37,904 nt of DNA, from positions 1 through 37,904 of the forward strand of contig NZ_JAPCWC010000031.1 in assembly GCF_026420865.1 (NCBI RefSeq), in the 5' to 3' direction. The notes under the pieces were generated by a model. The model had not been told where the DNA came from and searched no databases. It saw only the letters and a program-made list of their open reading frames with translations. Below are positions 23,698 through 32,130 of this stretch, piece after piece. This DNA is from Novosphingobium clariflavum. GTDB taxonomy: Bacteria; Pseudomonadota; Alphaproteobacteria; Sphingomonadales; Sphingomonadaceae. The translations under genes and the position numbers were made by a program. Position 1 is the first letter of the stretch. Each line of letters begins with the position of its first letter.

Positions 23698-24984
23698 TCA
23701 GAAGCCTCTGTTCTCGATGGCGTGGGCGGCGCGCGACAGGTCTTCGCGGAAGTCGGGATGGGCGATCGCGACCAGCCGCTTCGCGCGTTCGGCCAGCGTC
23801 TGGCCCTTCAATTGCGCCGCGCCGTATTCGGTGACGATCACGTCCACCTCGGTCCGCGCGGTGGTGACGGGGCCGGAGAGGGCGGGGACGATCTTGCTGA
23901 GCGCGCCGCCCTTGGCGGTGGAGGCCAGCACGATCAGCGAGGCGCCGCCCGGCGAACGGGCACCGGCGCGCACGAAATCGACCTGCCCGCCGGTACCGCC
24001 AAGATAGCTCATGCCCGATTGCTCGGCATTGACCTGCCCGGTGAGGTCCACTTCCAGCGCGGAGTTGAGGGTGACAAGGCGGGAGAGGCGGGAAAGCGTG
24101 CCGGCATCGTGGGTATAGCTGGTGGGGGTCATGCGGATCGCCGGATTATGCGCGGCCCAGTCATAGAGCCGCCGCGTGCCGATCAGCGCGCCGTTAATCG
24201 AGACGCCGCGGTCGATCTCCTTGCGGGCATTGGTCAGCACGCCCATTTCGGCAAGGTCGACCAGCCCGTCGCCCAGCATGCCCGAATGGACGCCAAGGTC
24301 GCGGCGGTCGTGCAGCAGGCGCAGGATCGCGTCCGGCACCGCGCCGACGCCGGTCTGCAGCACCGCGCCGTCGCCGATGAATTCGGCGCAGTGGCGGGCG
24401 ATCGCTTCGTCGGTCGGGCCGATCTTCGCAGGCGCCACTTCCACCGGTGCACGGCTGGCGTGGACGGCGACGTCGATCAGTTCGCCGGGGATCGTCTCGC
24501 CCGGAACGTAGGGCACCTGCTCGTTGACTTCGGCGATCACGAGGTGCGCCTTGTCCACCGCCGCGCGCACGTAGTCGCAGATCAACCCGCAGCTGTGATT
24601 GCCCCGGGCATCGGCCGGGCTGACCTGGATCATCGCCACGTCGCAGGGCATGATCCCGGCCTCGATCAGGCAGGCGATCTGGCTGACGTGGACGGGGATG
24701 ACATCCAGCGCCCCCCTGCCATCTTGGCCTGCTTTCGTCATGCTCCGCAGCGCGCCGATCGCGCCCATGCTGGAGAGGCGGAAGGCGCGCGCGCTTTCGG
24801 GCGTGAACAGGCCGGAAAAGCTGGTGGCGATGAAGGCGTGGAGGCCGCCGATGGCCTCCCCCTGTTCGATCAGCGCCTCGACCAGCGTGGTCGGCTCGCC
24901 GCAGGCCTGGCCGAACACCACGCGGTCGCCCGGTTTCAGGAACCGCGAGAGGTCGAGCTGGGATGCGGCCAGCCGAAGCGTCAT
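23698..24984 (-). CDS. Acetyl-CoA hydrolase/CoA-transferase (Cat1/4-hydroxybutyrate CoA-transferase) family protein
   Basis: A 428-residue two-domain protein of the AcH1 family. CoA-site glycines are visible in GDGAVLQTGVGAVPD (204-218) and SYLGGTGGQVDF (326-337), and the C-terminal domain has NSALEVDLTGQVNAE (307-321). In studied CoA-transferases of this family the catalytic glutamate lies in an HSEM or HTEM-type motif. Here the matching stretch reads GVHSGMLGDG, with Gly235 in that place. If the alignment is right, the usual glutamyl-CoA mechanism is lost and the protein may be a hydrolase, work through another residue, or only bind. Stops and starts on both sides are separated by 1 base, so it sits in a tight operon with the CitE-type lyase and the crotonase. 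Confidence 0.8.
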   Translation of the reverse strand: MTLRLAASQLDLSRFLKPGDRVVFGQACGEPTTLVEALIEQGEAIGGLHAFIATSFSGLFTPESARAFRLSSMGAIGALRSMTKAGQDGRGALDVIPVHVSQIACLIEAGIMPCDVAMIQVSPADARGNHSCGLICDYVRAAVDKAHLVIAEVNEQVPYVPGETIPGELIDVAVHASRAPVEVAPAKIGPTDEAIARHCAEFIGDGAVLQTGVGAVPDAILRLLHDRRDLGVHSGMLGDGLVDLAEMGVLTNARKEIDRGVSINGALIGTRRLYDWAAHNPAIRMTPTSYTHDAGTLSRLSRLVTLNSALEVDLTGQVNAEQSGMSYLGGTGGQVDFVRAGARSPGGASLIVLASTAKGGALSKIVPALSGPVTTARTEVDVIVTEYGAAQLKGQTLAERAKRLVAIAHPDFREDLSRAAHAIENRGF

Positions 24985-24985
24985 C

Positions 24986-25876
24986 TTACAGCCTGCCTGC
25001 CTGCCGCAGCAGCCGCTGCGCGCGGGCGAGGTAGGGGCGGTCGAGCATGCCGCCCTTCCAGCCGATGGCGCCGACGCCCGGATTGGCGGCGAAGACGTCG
25101 ACGATCTCCTGCGCTTCGGCGATCTCCGCCTCGGTCGGCGTGAACGCCTCGTTGATCACCGGGACCTGCGCCGGGTGGATCGCCATCATCCCGCGGTAGC
25201 CGTCGCGGCGGACCTTCTCGGCGCGGGCCTTGAGCGCTTCCAGATCCTTGAAGTCGGCGCTGATCGTCTCGATGGCGGTGACGCCGGCGGTCGCCGCGCC
25301 CAGCACGGTGAGGCTGCGGGCCAGTTCGTAGGTGAAGGCGTACGATCCGTCCGCATTGCGGTTGGACGAGGCGCCGATGGAATCGGCGAGGTCTTCCGCG
25401 CCCCAGGTCAGCGCCACCACGCGCGGCGCGCCCTTGTAGTCGCCGGTGTGGAACATCGCCTCGGCCGTCTCGGTGATCAGCACGATCACCGGGGTCGAGC
25501 CCTGTTCGATGCCGCTGGCCACTTCCAGCGCTTCGAGATAGCGGTCCAGCACTTCCACGTCCTGCCGGCCATAGACCTTGGGCAGCATGATCCCGCCGGG
25601 ACGCGCGGGCATGACCGCCACGAGGTCGGCCAGCGTGTGCGGCCCGTCGAGCGGGTTCACCCGCACCCAGAGGCGGCCGCGCTGGTCGGGGTTGGCGGCG
25701 ATGAAGTCATGCACCATCACCCGCGCAGCGGCCTTGGCATCGGGCGCGACGGCGTCTTCGAGGTCGATCAGGACGATGTCGGCCTCGCCGTCCATCGCCT
25801 TGGTCATCTTCTTCTCGCTGTCGCCCGGCGCGAAAAGCCAGGAGCGGGCGGCGATAGCTTCATGGGTTACGGGCAT
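24986..25876 (-). CDS. CitE-type lyase (HpcH/HpaI aldolase/citrate lyase beta family)
   Basis: A 296-residue TIM-barrel enzyme. The start RSWLFAPGDSEKKMTKA, VLIDLEDAVAP (35-45), RVNPLDG (72-78), the metal-site glutamate in LITETAEAMF (about 132-141) and WGAEDLADSIGA (about 154-165) are diagnostic. Family members cleave or condense malyl-, methylmalyl- or citramalyl-CoA. The neighbours (CoA-transferase homologue, crotonase, acyl-CoA dehydrogenase) suggest it splits a beta-hydroxyacyl-CoA diacid. Citramalyl-CoA from an itaconate-like route is one candidate, but nothing in the sequence fixes the substrate. GGAGAG precedes ATG 25876. The 97 bases to the upstream acyl-CoA dehydrogenase gene contain no clear terminator. 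Confidence 0.87.
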   Translation of the reverse strand: MPVTHEAIAARSWLFAPGDSEKKMTKAMDGEADIVLIDLEDAVAPDAKAAARVMVHDFIAANPDQRGRLWVRVNPLDGPHTLADLVAVMPARPGGIMLPKVYGRQDVEVLDRYLEALEVASGIEQGSTPVIVLITETAEAMFHTGDYKGAPRVVALTWGAEDLADSIGASSNRNADGSYAFTYELARSLTVLGAATAGVTAIETISADFKDLEALKARAEKVRRDGYRGMMAIHPAQVPVINEAFTPTEAEIAEAQEIVDVFAANPGVGAIGWKGGMLDRPYLARAQRLLRQAGRL

Positions 25877-25973
25877 GTTCTCTCCAGTCGTCCCGATGCC
25901 TGTCCGGGGCTGCTTCGAGGTCTTGCTTGGCCGACAGCGCTTCCGGGTCAAGTCCGGGATGAGGCAAGCGGCC

Positions 25974-27140
25974 TCAATAGCTCTTGGGCAGTTCCAAAAC
26001 CCTCTCGGCGATGAAGTTCATGATCTGGTGCGGGCTGACCGGGGCGATGCGCGGGATCATCACTTCGCGCAGGTACCGCTCGACGTGGTACTCCTGCGCA
26101 TAGCCCATGCCGCCCATGCTCATCACGGCGGTCTGGCAGGCCTCGAACCCGGCTTCGGCGGCGAGGTACTTGGCGGCATTGGCCTCCACGCCGCAGTCCA
26201 GCCCCTTGTCGAACAGGGTGGCGGCCTTGAACACCATCAGGCTGGCGGCCTCCACCTGCATCCACGCCTTGGCGAGCGGGTGCTGGATGCCCTGATTCTG
26301 GCCGATCGGCCGCCCGAACACCACGCGTTCGCGGGCATAGCGGGAGGCGCGCTGGATGGCGACGCGGCCAAGACCCGTGGCTTCGGCGCCCAGCAGCACG
26401 CGTTCGGGGTTGAGGCCCTTGAGCAGGATGCGGAAGCCCTGGCCTTCCTCGCCGATCAGATCCTCATCCGGGATGAACAGGTCGGTGATGAACATCATGT
26501 TCGATCCCACCGCGTGGCGGCCCATCTTCGGGATGATCCGCGTCTCGATGTGGTCGCGATCGAGCCTGGTGTAGAACAGGCTGAGCCCCTCGGTCTTTGT
26601 CTTCACTTCTTCCAGCGGGGTGGTGCGGGCGATGATCAGCATCCGGTCGGCGACATGGGCCTGCGTGATCCACACCTTCTCGCCATTGACGCGGTAGCCG
26701 CCCGGCACCTTTTCGGCGCGGGTCTTGAGGCTGGTGGTGTCGAGCCCGGTGTTCGGCTCGGTCACCGCGAAGCACATCTTCTCCTCGCCCGAGAGGATCG
26801 GCGGGATCATGCGCTGCTGCTGTTCCTCGGTGCCGTAGAGCATCACCGGCTCCAGCCCGAAGACCGGCAGGTGGATCGAAGAGGCCGCGCTCATGCCGCC
26901 GCCGCTTTCCGCCACCGCCTGCATCATCACCGCCGCTTCGGTAATGCCGAGGCCCGCACCGCCCACGCTTTCGGGCATGGCGACGCCCAGCCAGCCGGCA
27001 TCGGCCATCGACTTGTGGAACTCGGTAGGAAATTCGCCGCTGCGATCCTTTTCCAGCCAGTACTCGTCAGAGAACTGCGAACAGTGCCTCAGAACCGCCT
27101 CGCGGATGTTCTGCTGGTCGTCGGTAAAGGCGAAATCCAT
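25974..27140 (-). CDS. Acyl-CoA dehydrogenase
   Basis: A 388-residue FAD enzyme, first gene of the leftward catabolic unit. FAVTEPNTGLD (about 124-134) and VWITQAHVAD (156-165) are FAD/substrate signatures; GRPIGQNQGIQHPLA lies in the C-terminal helical domain. The C-terminal site that carries the catalytic Glu in medium-chain enzymes (YEGT) reads IAPVSPHQ, so that Glu is absent. E246 in GLNPERVLL instead matches the alternative catalytic Glu position of isovaleryl-CoA and long-chain dehydrogenases. This suggests a branched or bulky acyl-CoA substrate. The electron acceptor is expected to be ETF, not present here. Confidence 0.92.
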   Translation of the reverse strand: MDFAFTDDQQNIREAVLRHCSQFSDEYWLEKDRSGEFPTEFHKSMADAGWLGVAMPESVGGAGLGITEAAVMMQAVAESGGGMSAASSIHLPVFGLEPVMLYGTEEQQQRMIPPILSGEEKMCFAVTEPNTGLDTTSLKTRAEKVPGGYRVNGEKVWITQAHVADRMLIIARTTPLEEVKTKTEGLSLFYTRLDRDHIETRIIPKMGRHAVGSNMMFITDLFIPDEDLIGEEGQGFRILLKGLNPERVLLGAEATGLGRVAIQRASRYARERVVFGRPIGQNQGIQHPLAKAWMQVEAASLMVFKAATLFDKGLDCGVEANAAKYLAAEAGFEACQTAVMSMGGMGYAQEYHVERYLREVMIPRIAPVSPHQIMNFIAERVLELPKSY

Positions 27141-27256
27141 GGCAATCCTCTTGTCTTCCCGCTGATCGGACTAGCAGCACGGCCCATCGCTCACAACCAT
27201 CATCGTGCCGATATGGGTTCATCAAACGCAAATACGAATGGTTTTCGCTCTGGCGG

Positions 27257-27267
27257 TGCGTTACGCA
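27257..27267. promoter_or_regulatory. Palindrome TGCG-TTA-CGCA in the divergent promoter region
   Basis: A perfect 4-3-4 dyad 24 bases before the class III CoA-transferase start, in the 151-base gap between the two divergent arms of the catabolic cluster. It is a candidate operator for a local regulator, but no regulator gene is in the window. Short dyads also arise by chance. Confidence 0.3.
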
Positions 27268-27291
27268 TAGGCCAACGAGAAGGAGAGGGCC

Positions 27292-28521
27292 TTGACCGCG
27301 AGCAAGGAAAACGGATGTGCCGGCGGACCATTGAAAGGGCTGCGCGTGGTGGACCTCACCAGCGTGGTCTTCGGCCCCTATGCCACGCAGATCATGGCGG
27401 ACATGGGCGCCGAAGTGATCAAGGTGGAGCCGCCGGAGGGGGACAATACCCGCTGGATCACTGAAGGTCCGGTGCCCGGCATGGGCGGCATCTACGTCAA
27501 CGTGAATCGCGGCAAGCGCGGGCTGATGCTCGATCTGCGGCAGGAGCAGGACCGCGACGTGCTGCGCCGGCTGATCGCCACGGCGGACGTCTTCATCCAT
27601 TCGATGCGCGGCAGCGCGATCCGCAAGCTGGGCTTCGACTACGAAGCGGTGCGCGCGATCCGGCCGGACATTATCTACACCAATTGCTACGGCTATTCGC
27701 GCCGCGGGCCGGAGGGCGACAAGCCCGCCTATGACGATACCATCCAGGCCGAATGCGGCATCCCGCATGTGCAGGGGCTGATGAACGGCGAGCCGGGCTA
27801 TGTCGCCACGATCATGGCGGACAAGGTGGCGGGCCTCCACGCGCTCTACGCGACGATGATGGCGCTCTATCACCGCGAGCGCACCGGGGGCAGAGGGGCT
27901 GGAGAGGGGCAGGAAGTCGAAGTCACCATGTTCGAGGCGATGACCTCGTTCATGCTGGTGGAACACGCCAACGGCGCGATGTTCACGCCGCCGACCACGC
28001 CTGCGCACTATCACCGCGCGGTCGAGCCCAACCGGCGGCCCTACAGGACCAAGGGCGGCCACGTCGCCGCGCTCGTCTACAACGACAAGCACTGGAACGC
28101 CTTCGTCGAATCGGTGCAGCCGGAATGGGCGCGCGGTGAACTGGGTGACGCGTTCTCCACGCTGGAAAAGCGCGCGCGCCAGATCGGCCGGGTCTACGCC
28201 CTGCTGGGCGAGACGTTCCTCACCCGCACCACGCAGGAATGGCTGGATACCCTGCGCGGCCTGCACATTCCCTGCGCGCCGCTGCGCTCCACCGACGCGC
28301 TTTTCGACAACGCGCATCTCAACGCCATCGGCTTCTTCGAAGAGGTCGAGACACAGCAGGGCCCGGTGCGCTTCCCCGGTGTGCCGACCTGGTTTTCCGC
28401 CACGCCCGGCAAGGTTCGCGGACCCGCGCCGACGCTGGGGCAGGACAACGAGGCGGTGCTGGGAGAGCTGGCCCCGGAGGCCCCCAGCGTCGCCCCGGCG
28501 ATAGCAGTCGATTCCAAGTGA
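27292..28521 (+). CDS. Class III CoA-transferase (CaiB/BaiF family)
   Basis: A 409-residue enzyme that moves CoA between acids without a free intermediate. The N-terminal GLRVVDLTSVVFGPYAT, MGAEVIKVEPPEGD (38-51) and NRGKRGLMLDL (72-82) are family signatures. The catalytic Asp is D148 in AYDDTIQAECG. The start is TTG 27292, with AAGGAG (27280-27285) 6 bases upstream; no better ATG exists. A short low-complexity insertion GGRGAGEG lies near residue 202. It heads the rightward arm with the ThDP enzyme and the aldehyde dehydrogenase. Class III transferases often pair with ThDP 2-hydroxyacyl-CoA lyases (as in oxalyl-CoA metabolism), which makes a CoA-ester substrate for the next enzyme plausible. 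Confidence 0.9.
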   Translation: MTASKENGCAGGPLKGLRVVDLTSVVFGPYATQIMADMGAEVIKVEPPEGDNTRWITEGPVPGMGGIYVNVNRGKRGLMLDLRQEQDRDVLRRLIATADVFIHSMRGSAIRKLGFDYEAVRAIRPDIIYTNCYGYSRRGPEGDKPAYDDTIQAECGIPHVQGLMNGEPGYVATIMADKVAGLHALYATMMALYHRERTGGRGAGEGQEVEVTMFEAMTSFMLVEHANGAMFTPPTTPAHYHRAVEPNRRPYRTKGGHVAALVYNDKHWNAFVESVQPEWARGELGDAFSTLEKRARQIGRVYALLGETFLTRTTQEWLDTLRGLHIPCAPLRSTDALFDNAHLNAIGFFEEVETQQGPVRFPGVPTWFSATPGKVRGPAPTLGQDNEAVLGELAPEAPSVAPAIAVDSK

Positions 28522-28532
28522 ACAGTACTGTT
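28521..28532. promoter_or_regulatory. 12-bp perfect palindrome AACAGTACTGTT upstream of the ThDP gene
   Basis: AACAGT/ACTGTT overlaps the last base of the CoA-transferase stop codon and lies 126 bases before the ThDP enzyme start. Flanking GTG (28518-28520) and CAC (28538-28540) extend it loosely. It could be an operator for a second promoter inside the rightward arm. Confidence 0.4.
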
Positions 28533-28658
28533 GATTTCACCTGACAGCGTCCCGAGGCTTGGGCTAACCATCTGTTCAGGCCGTGCCTCGGGGCGAAAAG
28601 CGGCAACCTGATTCACCCGTCCAGCGGGCAGAACACGGATCGAGAGGAAGGCAAGACG

Positions 28659-30443
28659 ATGTACGACGATCAACCCATGGCTGAAGCGCCCGAAGCGCCG
28701 GCACAGGCGCGCAAGGGCACCCCGGTCTACAAGCGCATTCTCGACCTGTTCGAGGCCGAGGGCATCAAGACCCTGTTCGGCATTCCCGATCCCAACTTCG
28801 TCCACCTCTTCCTCGAAGCCGAATCGCGCGGCTGGACCGTCGTTTCGCCGCACCACGAAGCCTCCGCCGGCCACATGGCCGCCGCCGCTGCCCGCATCAC
28901 CGGCAAGCCGGCGCTCTGCATCGGCACGCTGGGGCCGGGCATGGCGAACATGATGCCGGCGATCCAGTGCGCCAAGGTCGAGAACGATCCGGTGATCTTC
29001 ATGGGCGGCCAGCGCGCCCGCATCACCGAGCGCCGCGTGCGCCGCGGCCGTATCCAGTTCGTGCGGCAGGAGCCGATGATCGAGGATTCGGTGAAGTTCT
29101 CCAGCTCGATCGAATATGCCGACCAGACCGACGAGATCGTCCGCGAGGCGATCCGCGTCGCCATGTCGGGCACGCCGGGGCCGGCCTATATCGAATACCC
29201 CGCGCACGTCATCCTCGAGGAACTCGACCTGCCGCCGGTGCTGCCTCCGCACCGCTACCGCCTGACCATGCAGGGCGCCGATGGCGACCGCATTGCCGAA
29301 GCGGCCGAGATCATCCGCAGTGCCAAGAACCCGGTGCTGCTGGTCGGCCACGGCGTCCACACCTCGAAGTCCGGCGCGGCGGTGCGCGAACTGGCCGAAC
29401 TGATGCAGTGCCCGGTGATCCAGACCTCGGGCGGCACTTCGTTCATCGAGGGGATCGAGGACCGCACGTTCCCCTATGGCTTCTCGGAAGCCTCGATCGA
29501 CGCCGTCGTCGAAAGCGACTGCTGCGTGGCGCTCGCCACCGAACTGGGCGAGCCCAGCCACTATGGCCGCTGGCGCCACTGGGTGGACAACGAGGCCAAT
29601 CGCAAGTGGATCTACGTCCAGCAGGACCCGACCGCGATCGGCGTCAACCGCCCGATCGATGTGCCGCTGGTGGGGGACGTGCGCGCCGTGGTGCCGCAGC
29701 TGGTCCGCGCGCTGAAGGACAGTCCGCGCGAACCTTCGGCCAAGCTGGCCGCCTATATCGAGCAGGATGCCCAGCAACTGGTCGATCTGGCCGAAGACGC
29801 TGCCGGCAAGCCCGACGGCTCGACCGCGAAGATGCACACCAGCCAGTTCGTCACCGAAGCGACCAAGGCCTTCCCCAAGGACGGCATCCTGATCCGCGAC
29901 GGCGGCGCCACGGTGATCTTCCAGTGGACGTACTCGCAGGCCAAGCCGCATGACGTGATCTGGAACCAGAACTACGGCCACATCGGCACCGGCCTGCCTT
30001 ATGCCACCGGCGCCATGCTCGCCGACCAGGCCGAGACCGGCAAGCAGCGTCCGGGCATGCTGATCACCTCGGACTCCTCGTTCCTGTTCCATATCGGCGA
30101 ACTCGAAGTTGCCGTGCGCAAGAACCTGCCGCTGGTGATCGTGGTCGGCGTCGACTTCCAGTGGGGCCTCGAAGTGGGCGTCTACAAGCGCACTTTCGGC
30201 AAGGGCACCAAGGAAACCGGCGTGCACTGGTCCGACAAGGTCCGCTTCGACAAGATCGCCGAAGGCTTCGGCGCGGCGGGCGACTATGTCGAGAAGGCGG
30301 CGGACATCGGCCCGGCCATCCAGCGCGCTTACGAGCGCGGCGGCTGCACCGTGATCCACGTGCCGATCGACCCGGCCGCGAACTCGGAGGAAATGCCGAA
30401 CTACTCCGAATTCCGCACCTGGTACGCCGAGGGCACCCAGTAA
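28659..30443 (+). CDS. Thiamine-diphosphate-dependent enzyme of the acetolactate synthase / 2-hydroxyacyl-CoA lyase superfamily
   Basis: A 594-residue protein with the three domains of the superfamily: PYR (about 20-190), central (about 205-350) and PP (about 385-580). The conserved ThDP-activating glutamate is present (E67 in SPHHEASAGHMA). The ThDP/Mg motif, normally GDGxF...NN, reads SDSSF (471-475) and later VGVDFQWG. The metal-binding Asp (D472) is kept, both flanking glycines are serines, and the Asn pair is Val-Asp. Reaction unknown. Candidates are 2-hydroxyacyl-CoA lyase, oxalyl-CoA-type decarboxylase or 2-keto-acid decarboxylase. The aldehyde dehydrogenase that follows would oxidise an aldehyde product. 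The start ATG 28659 lies 8 bases after GAGGAAGG. Confidence 0.85.
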   Translation: MYDDQPMAEAPEAPAQARKGTPVYKRILDLFEAEGIKTLFGIPDPNFVHLFLEAESRGWTVVSPHHEASAGHMAAAAARITGKPALCIGTLGPGMANMMPAIQCAKVENDPVIFMGGQRARITERRVRRGRIQFVRQEPMIEDSVKFSSSIEYADQTDEIVREAIRVAMSGTPGPAYIEYPAHVILEELDLPPVLPPHRYRLTMQGADGDRIAEAAEIIRSAKNPVLLVGHGVHTSKSGAAVRELAELMQCPVIQTSGGTSFIEGIEDRTFPYGFSEASIDAVVESDCCVALATELGEPSHYGRWRHWVDNEANRKWIYVQQDPTAIGVNRPIDVPLVGDVRAVVPQLVRALKDSPREPSAKLAAYIEQDAQQLVDLAEDAAGKPDGSTAKMHTSQFVTEATKAFPKDGILIRDGGATVIFQWTYSQAKPHDVIWNQNYGHIGTGLPYATGAMLADQAETGKQRPGMLITSDSSFLFHIGELEVAVRKNLPLVIVVGVDFQWGLEVGVYKRTFGKGTKETGVHWSDKVRFDKIAEGFGAAGDYVEKAADIGPAIQRAYERGGCTVIHVPIDPAANSEEMPNYSEFRTWYAEGTQ

Positions 30444-30479
30444 GCCGGACACCGGAAAACCAATGCAGACCTGAAGCGA

Positions 30480-30521
30480 AGCCGCTCCCTCTCGATCCGA
30501 GTGCGGGGCGGTTTTGCTTTA
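30480..30521 (+). terminator. Imperfect hairpin with T-tract between the ThDP and aldehyde dehydrogenase genes
   Basis: GCCGCTCCC (about 30480-30488) can pair imperfectly with GGGGCGG (about 30507-30513), followed by TTTTGCTTT. It may partly terminate or process the transcript, giving less aldehyde dehydrogenase than ThDP enzyme, or the latter gene may have its own promoter. Confidence 0.45.
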
Positions 30522-30537
30522 GGAACGGGAGAGAACG

Positions 30538-31959
30538 ATGCGCCATTACACCCAGTTCTACATCGACGGTCAGTGGGTCGATCCCATCGCGCCGCGTACC
30601 GCACAGGTCGTCAACCCGGCGACCGAGGAGGTCTCCGGCACGATCTCGCTGGGCTCGGCCGCCGATGTCGACAAGGCCGTCGCCGCCGCGCGCCGCGCTT
30701 TCGCCACCTTCGGCGAGACCAGCGCGAAGGAACGCCTCGAGCTGCTCGAGGCGATCCTCGCCGAATACCAGAAGCGCGAGGCCGAGCTGGGCGAGGCGGT
30801 CAGCGAGGAAATGGGCGCGCCGATGTCGCTCGCCTGCGGGTTCCACACGCTGCTGGGCAAAGGCCACCTTTCCACCGCGATCGAGGTGCTGAAGGACTTC
30901 AAGTTCGAGGAACAGCGCGGGGTCACCCTGATCCGCAAGGAGCCGATCGGCGTCTGCGGTCTCATCACGCCGTGGAACTGGCCGATGAACCAGACCTGCG
31001 TGAAGATCTTCCCGGCGCTTGCCGCCGGTTGCACGATGATCCTGAAGCCGCCGCAACTGGCCCCCTATTCGGCGCAGATCCTCGCCGAGATCCTGCACGA
31101 CGCGGGCGTTCCGGCGGGCGTGTTCAACATGGTGCAGGGCAAGGGCAGCGAGATCGGCACCGCGCTCTCCACCCATGCGGACGTCGACATGATCTCCTTC
31201 ACCGGGTCGGAAGCCGTGGGCGTGCAGATCCAGAAGGACGCCGCCGAGACCGTGAAGCGCGTCGGCCTCGAGCTTGGCGGCAAGTCGGCATGGATCGTGC
31301 TCGACGATGCCTCGCTCGCCGCCAATGTCGCGGCTGCCACTGGCGGCATGATGGGCAATTCCGGCCAGACCTGCTCGGCGGGCTCGCGCCTGCTGGTGCC
31401 GAATGCGCGCATGGACGAGGCCATCGCCGCCGCCACCGAGGCCGCGAACGGCGTGACCGTGGGCGATCCCAGGGGCAACTTCGCGATGGGCCCGGTCGTC
31501 TCGAAGAGCCAGTACGAGATCATCCAGGGCTACATCGAGAAGGGCATCGCGGAAGGCGCCAGGCTGATCGCCGGTGGCCCCGGCAAGCCCGAAGGACTGG
31601 ACAAGGGCTATTACGTTCGGCCCACCGTCTTCGTCGGCACCAACGATATGGTCATCGCGCGCGAGGAGATCTTCGGCCCGGTGCTGGTCATCATCGGCTA
31701 TGATGATGTGGACCATGCCGTTGAAATCGCTAACGATTCCAACTTCGGCCTGGGCGGCTACGTCTCGGGCGAAGACCTCGACGCGGCCCGTGCAGTCTCG
31801 CGGCGGATGCGCACCGGGGCGATCTGGGTCAACGGCGGTTTCGACTTCCACGCGCCGTTCGGCGGCTATAAGCGCTCCGGCAACGGCCGCGAGTGGGGCG
31901 AGCACGGTTTTGCCGAATATCTGGAAACGAAGGCGGTGATCGGCTGGAACGCGGCCTGA
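30538..31959 (+). CDS. NAD(P)-dependent aldehyde dehydrogenase
   Basis: A 473-residue soluble ALDH. TPWNWPMNQ (145-153, with the oxyanion Asn), LELGGKS (244-250, general base E245) and GNSGQTCSAGSR (273-284, nucleophile C279) are intact. The cofactor motif usually written LKPSE reads LKPPQ (169-173), so the Glu that binds the adenine ribose is Gln, which may alter NAD versus NADP preference. It probably oxidises the aldehyde released by the ThDP enzyme. GGGAGAG lies 6 bases before ATG 30538. It is the last gene of the rightward arm and is followed by a terminator. Confidence 0.93.
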   Translation: MRHYTQFYIDGQWVDPIAPRTAQVVNPATEEVSGTISLGSAADVDKAVAAARRAFATFGETSAKERLELLEAILAEYQKREAELGEAVSEEMGAPMSLACGFHTLLGKGHLSTAIEVLKDFKFEEQRGVTLIRKEPIGVCGLITPWNWPMNQTCVKIFPALAAGCTMILKPPQLAPYSAQILAEILHDAGVPAGVFNMVQGKGSEIGTALSTHADVDMISFTGSEAVGVQIQKDAAETVKRVGLELGGKSAWIVLDDASLAANVAAATGGMMGNSGQTCSAGSRLLVPNARMDEAIAAATEAANGVTVGDPRGNFAMGPVVSKSQYEIIQGYIEKGIAEGARLIAGGPGKPEGLDKGYYVRPTVFVGTNDMVIAREEIFGPVLVIIGYDDVDHAVEIANDSNFGLGGYVSGEDLDAARAVSRRMRTGAIWVNGGFDFHAPFGGYKRSGNGREWGEHGFAEYLETKAVIGWNAA

Positions 31960-31982
31960 ACGATCCCATCGCCGCCCGCCTG

Positions 31983-32032
31983 AAAGGCTCGCGCCGTTGC
32001 CGGTGAAATCCGGCGACCGGTTCGGGCCTTTT
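31983..32032 (+). terminator. Terminator after the aldehyde dehydrogenase gene
   Basis: AAAGGCTCG (31983-31991) pairs with CGGGCCTTT (32023-32031) with one mismatch, and GCCGG/CCGGC (31999-32003/32010-32014) pairs inside it. TTTT follows the stem. It closes the catabolic cluster just before the integrated element. Confidence 0.7.
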
Positions 32033-32130
32033 GGGTGCCGACGGCCGCTTCTCCCCCAAGAGCGCAGCCCGGCGTAGCCAGTGCAGGACACGAGCGACGC
32101 GACTCTTGCGGGCTGTCCCGGATGCCACCG

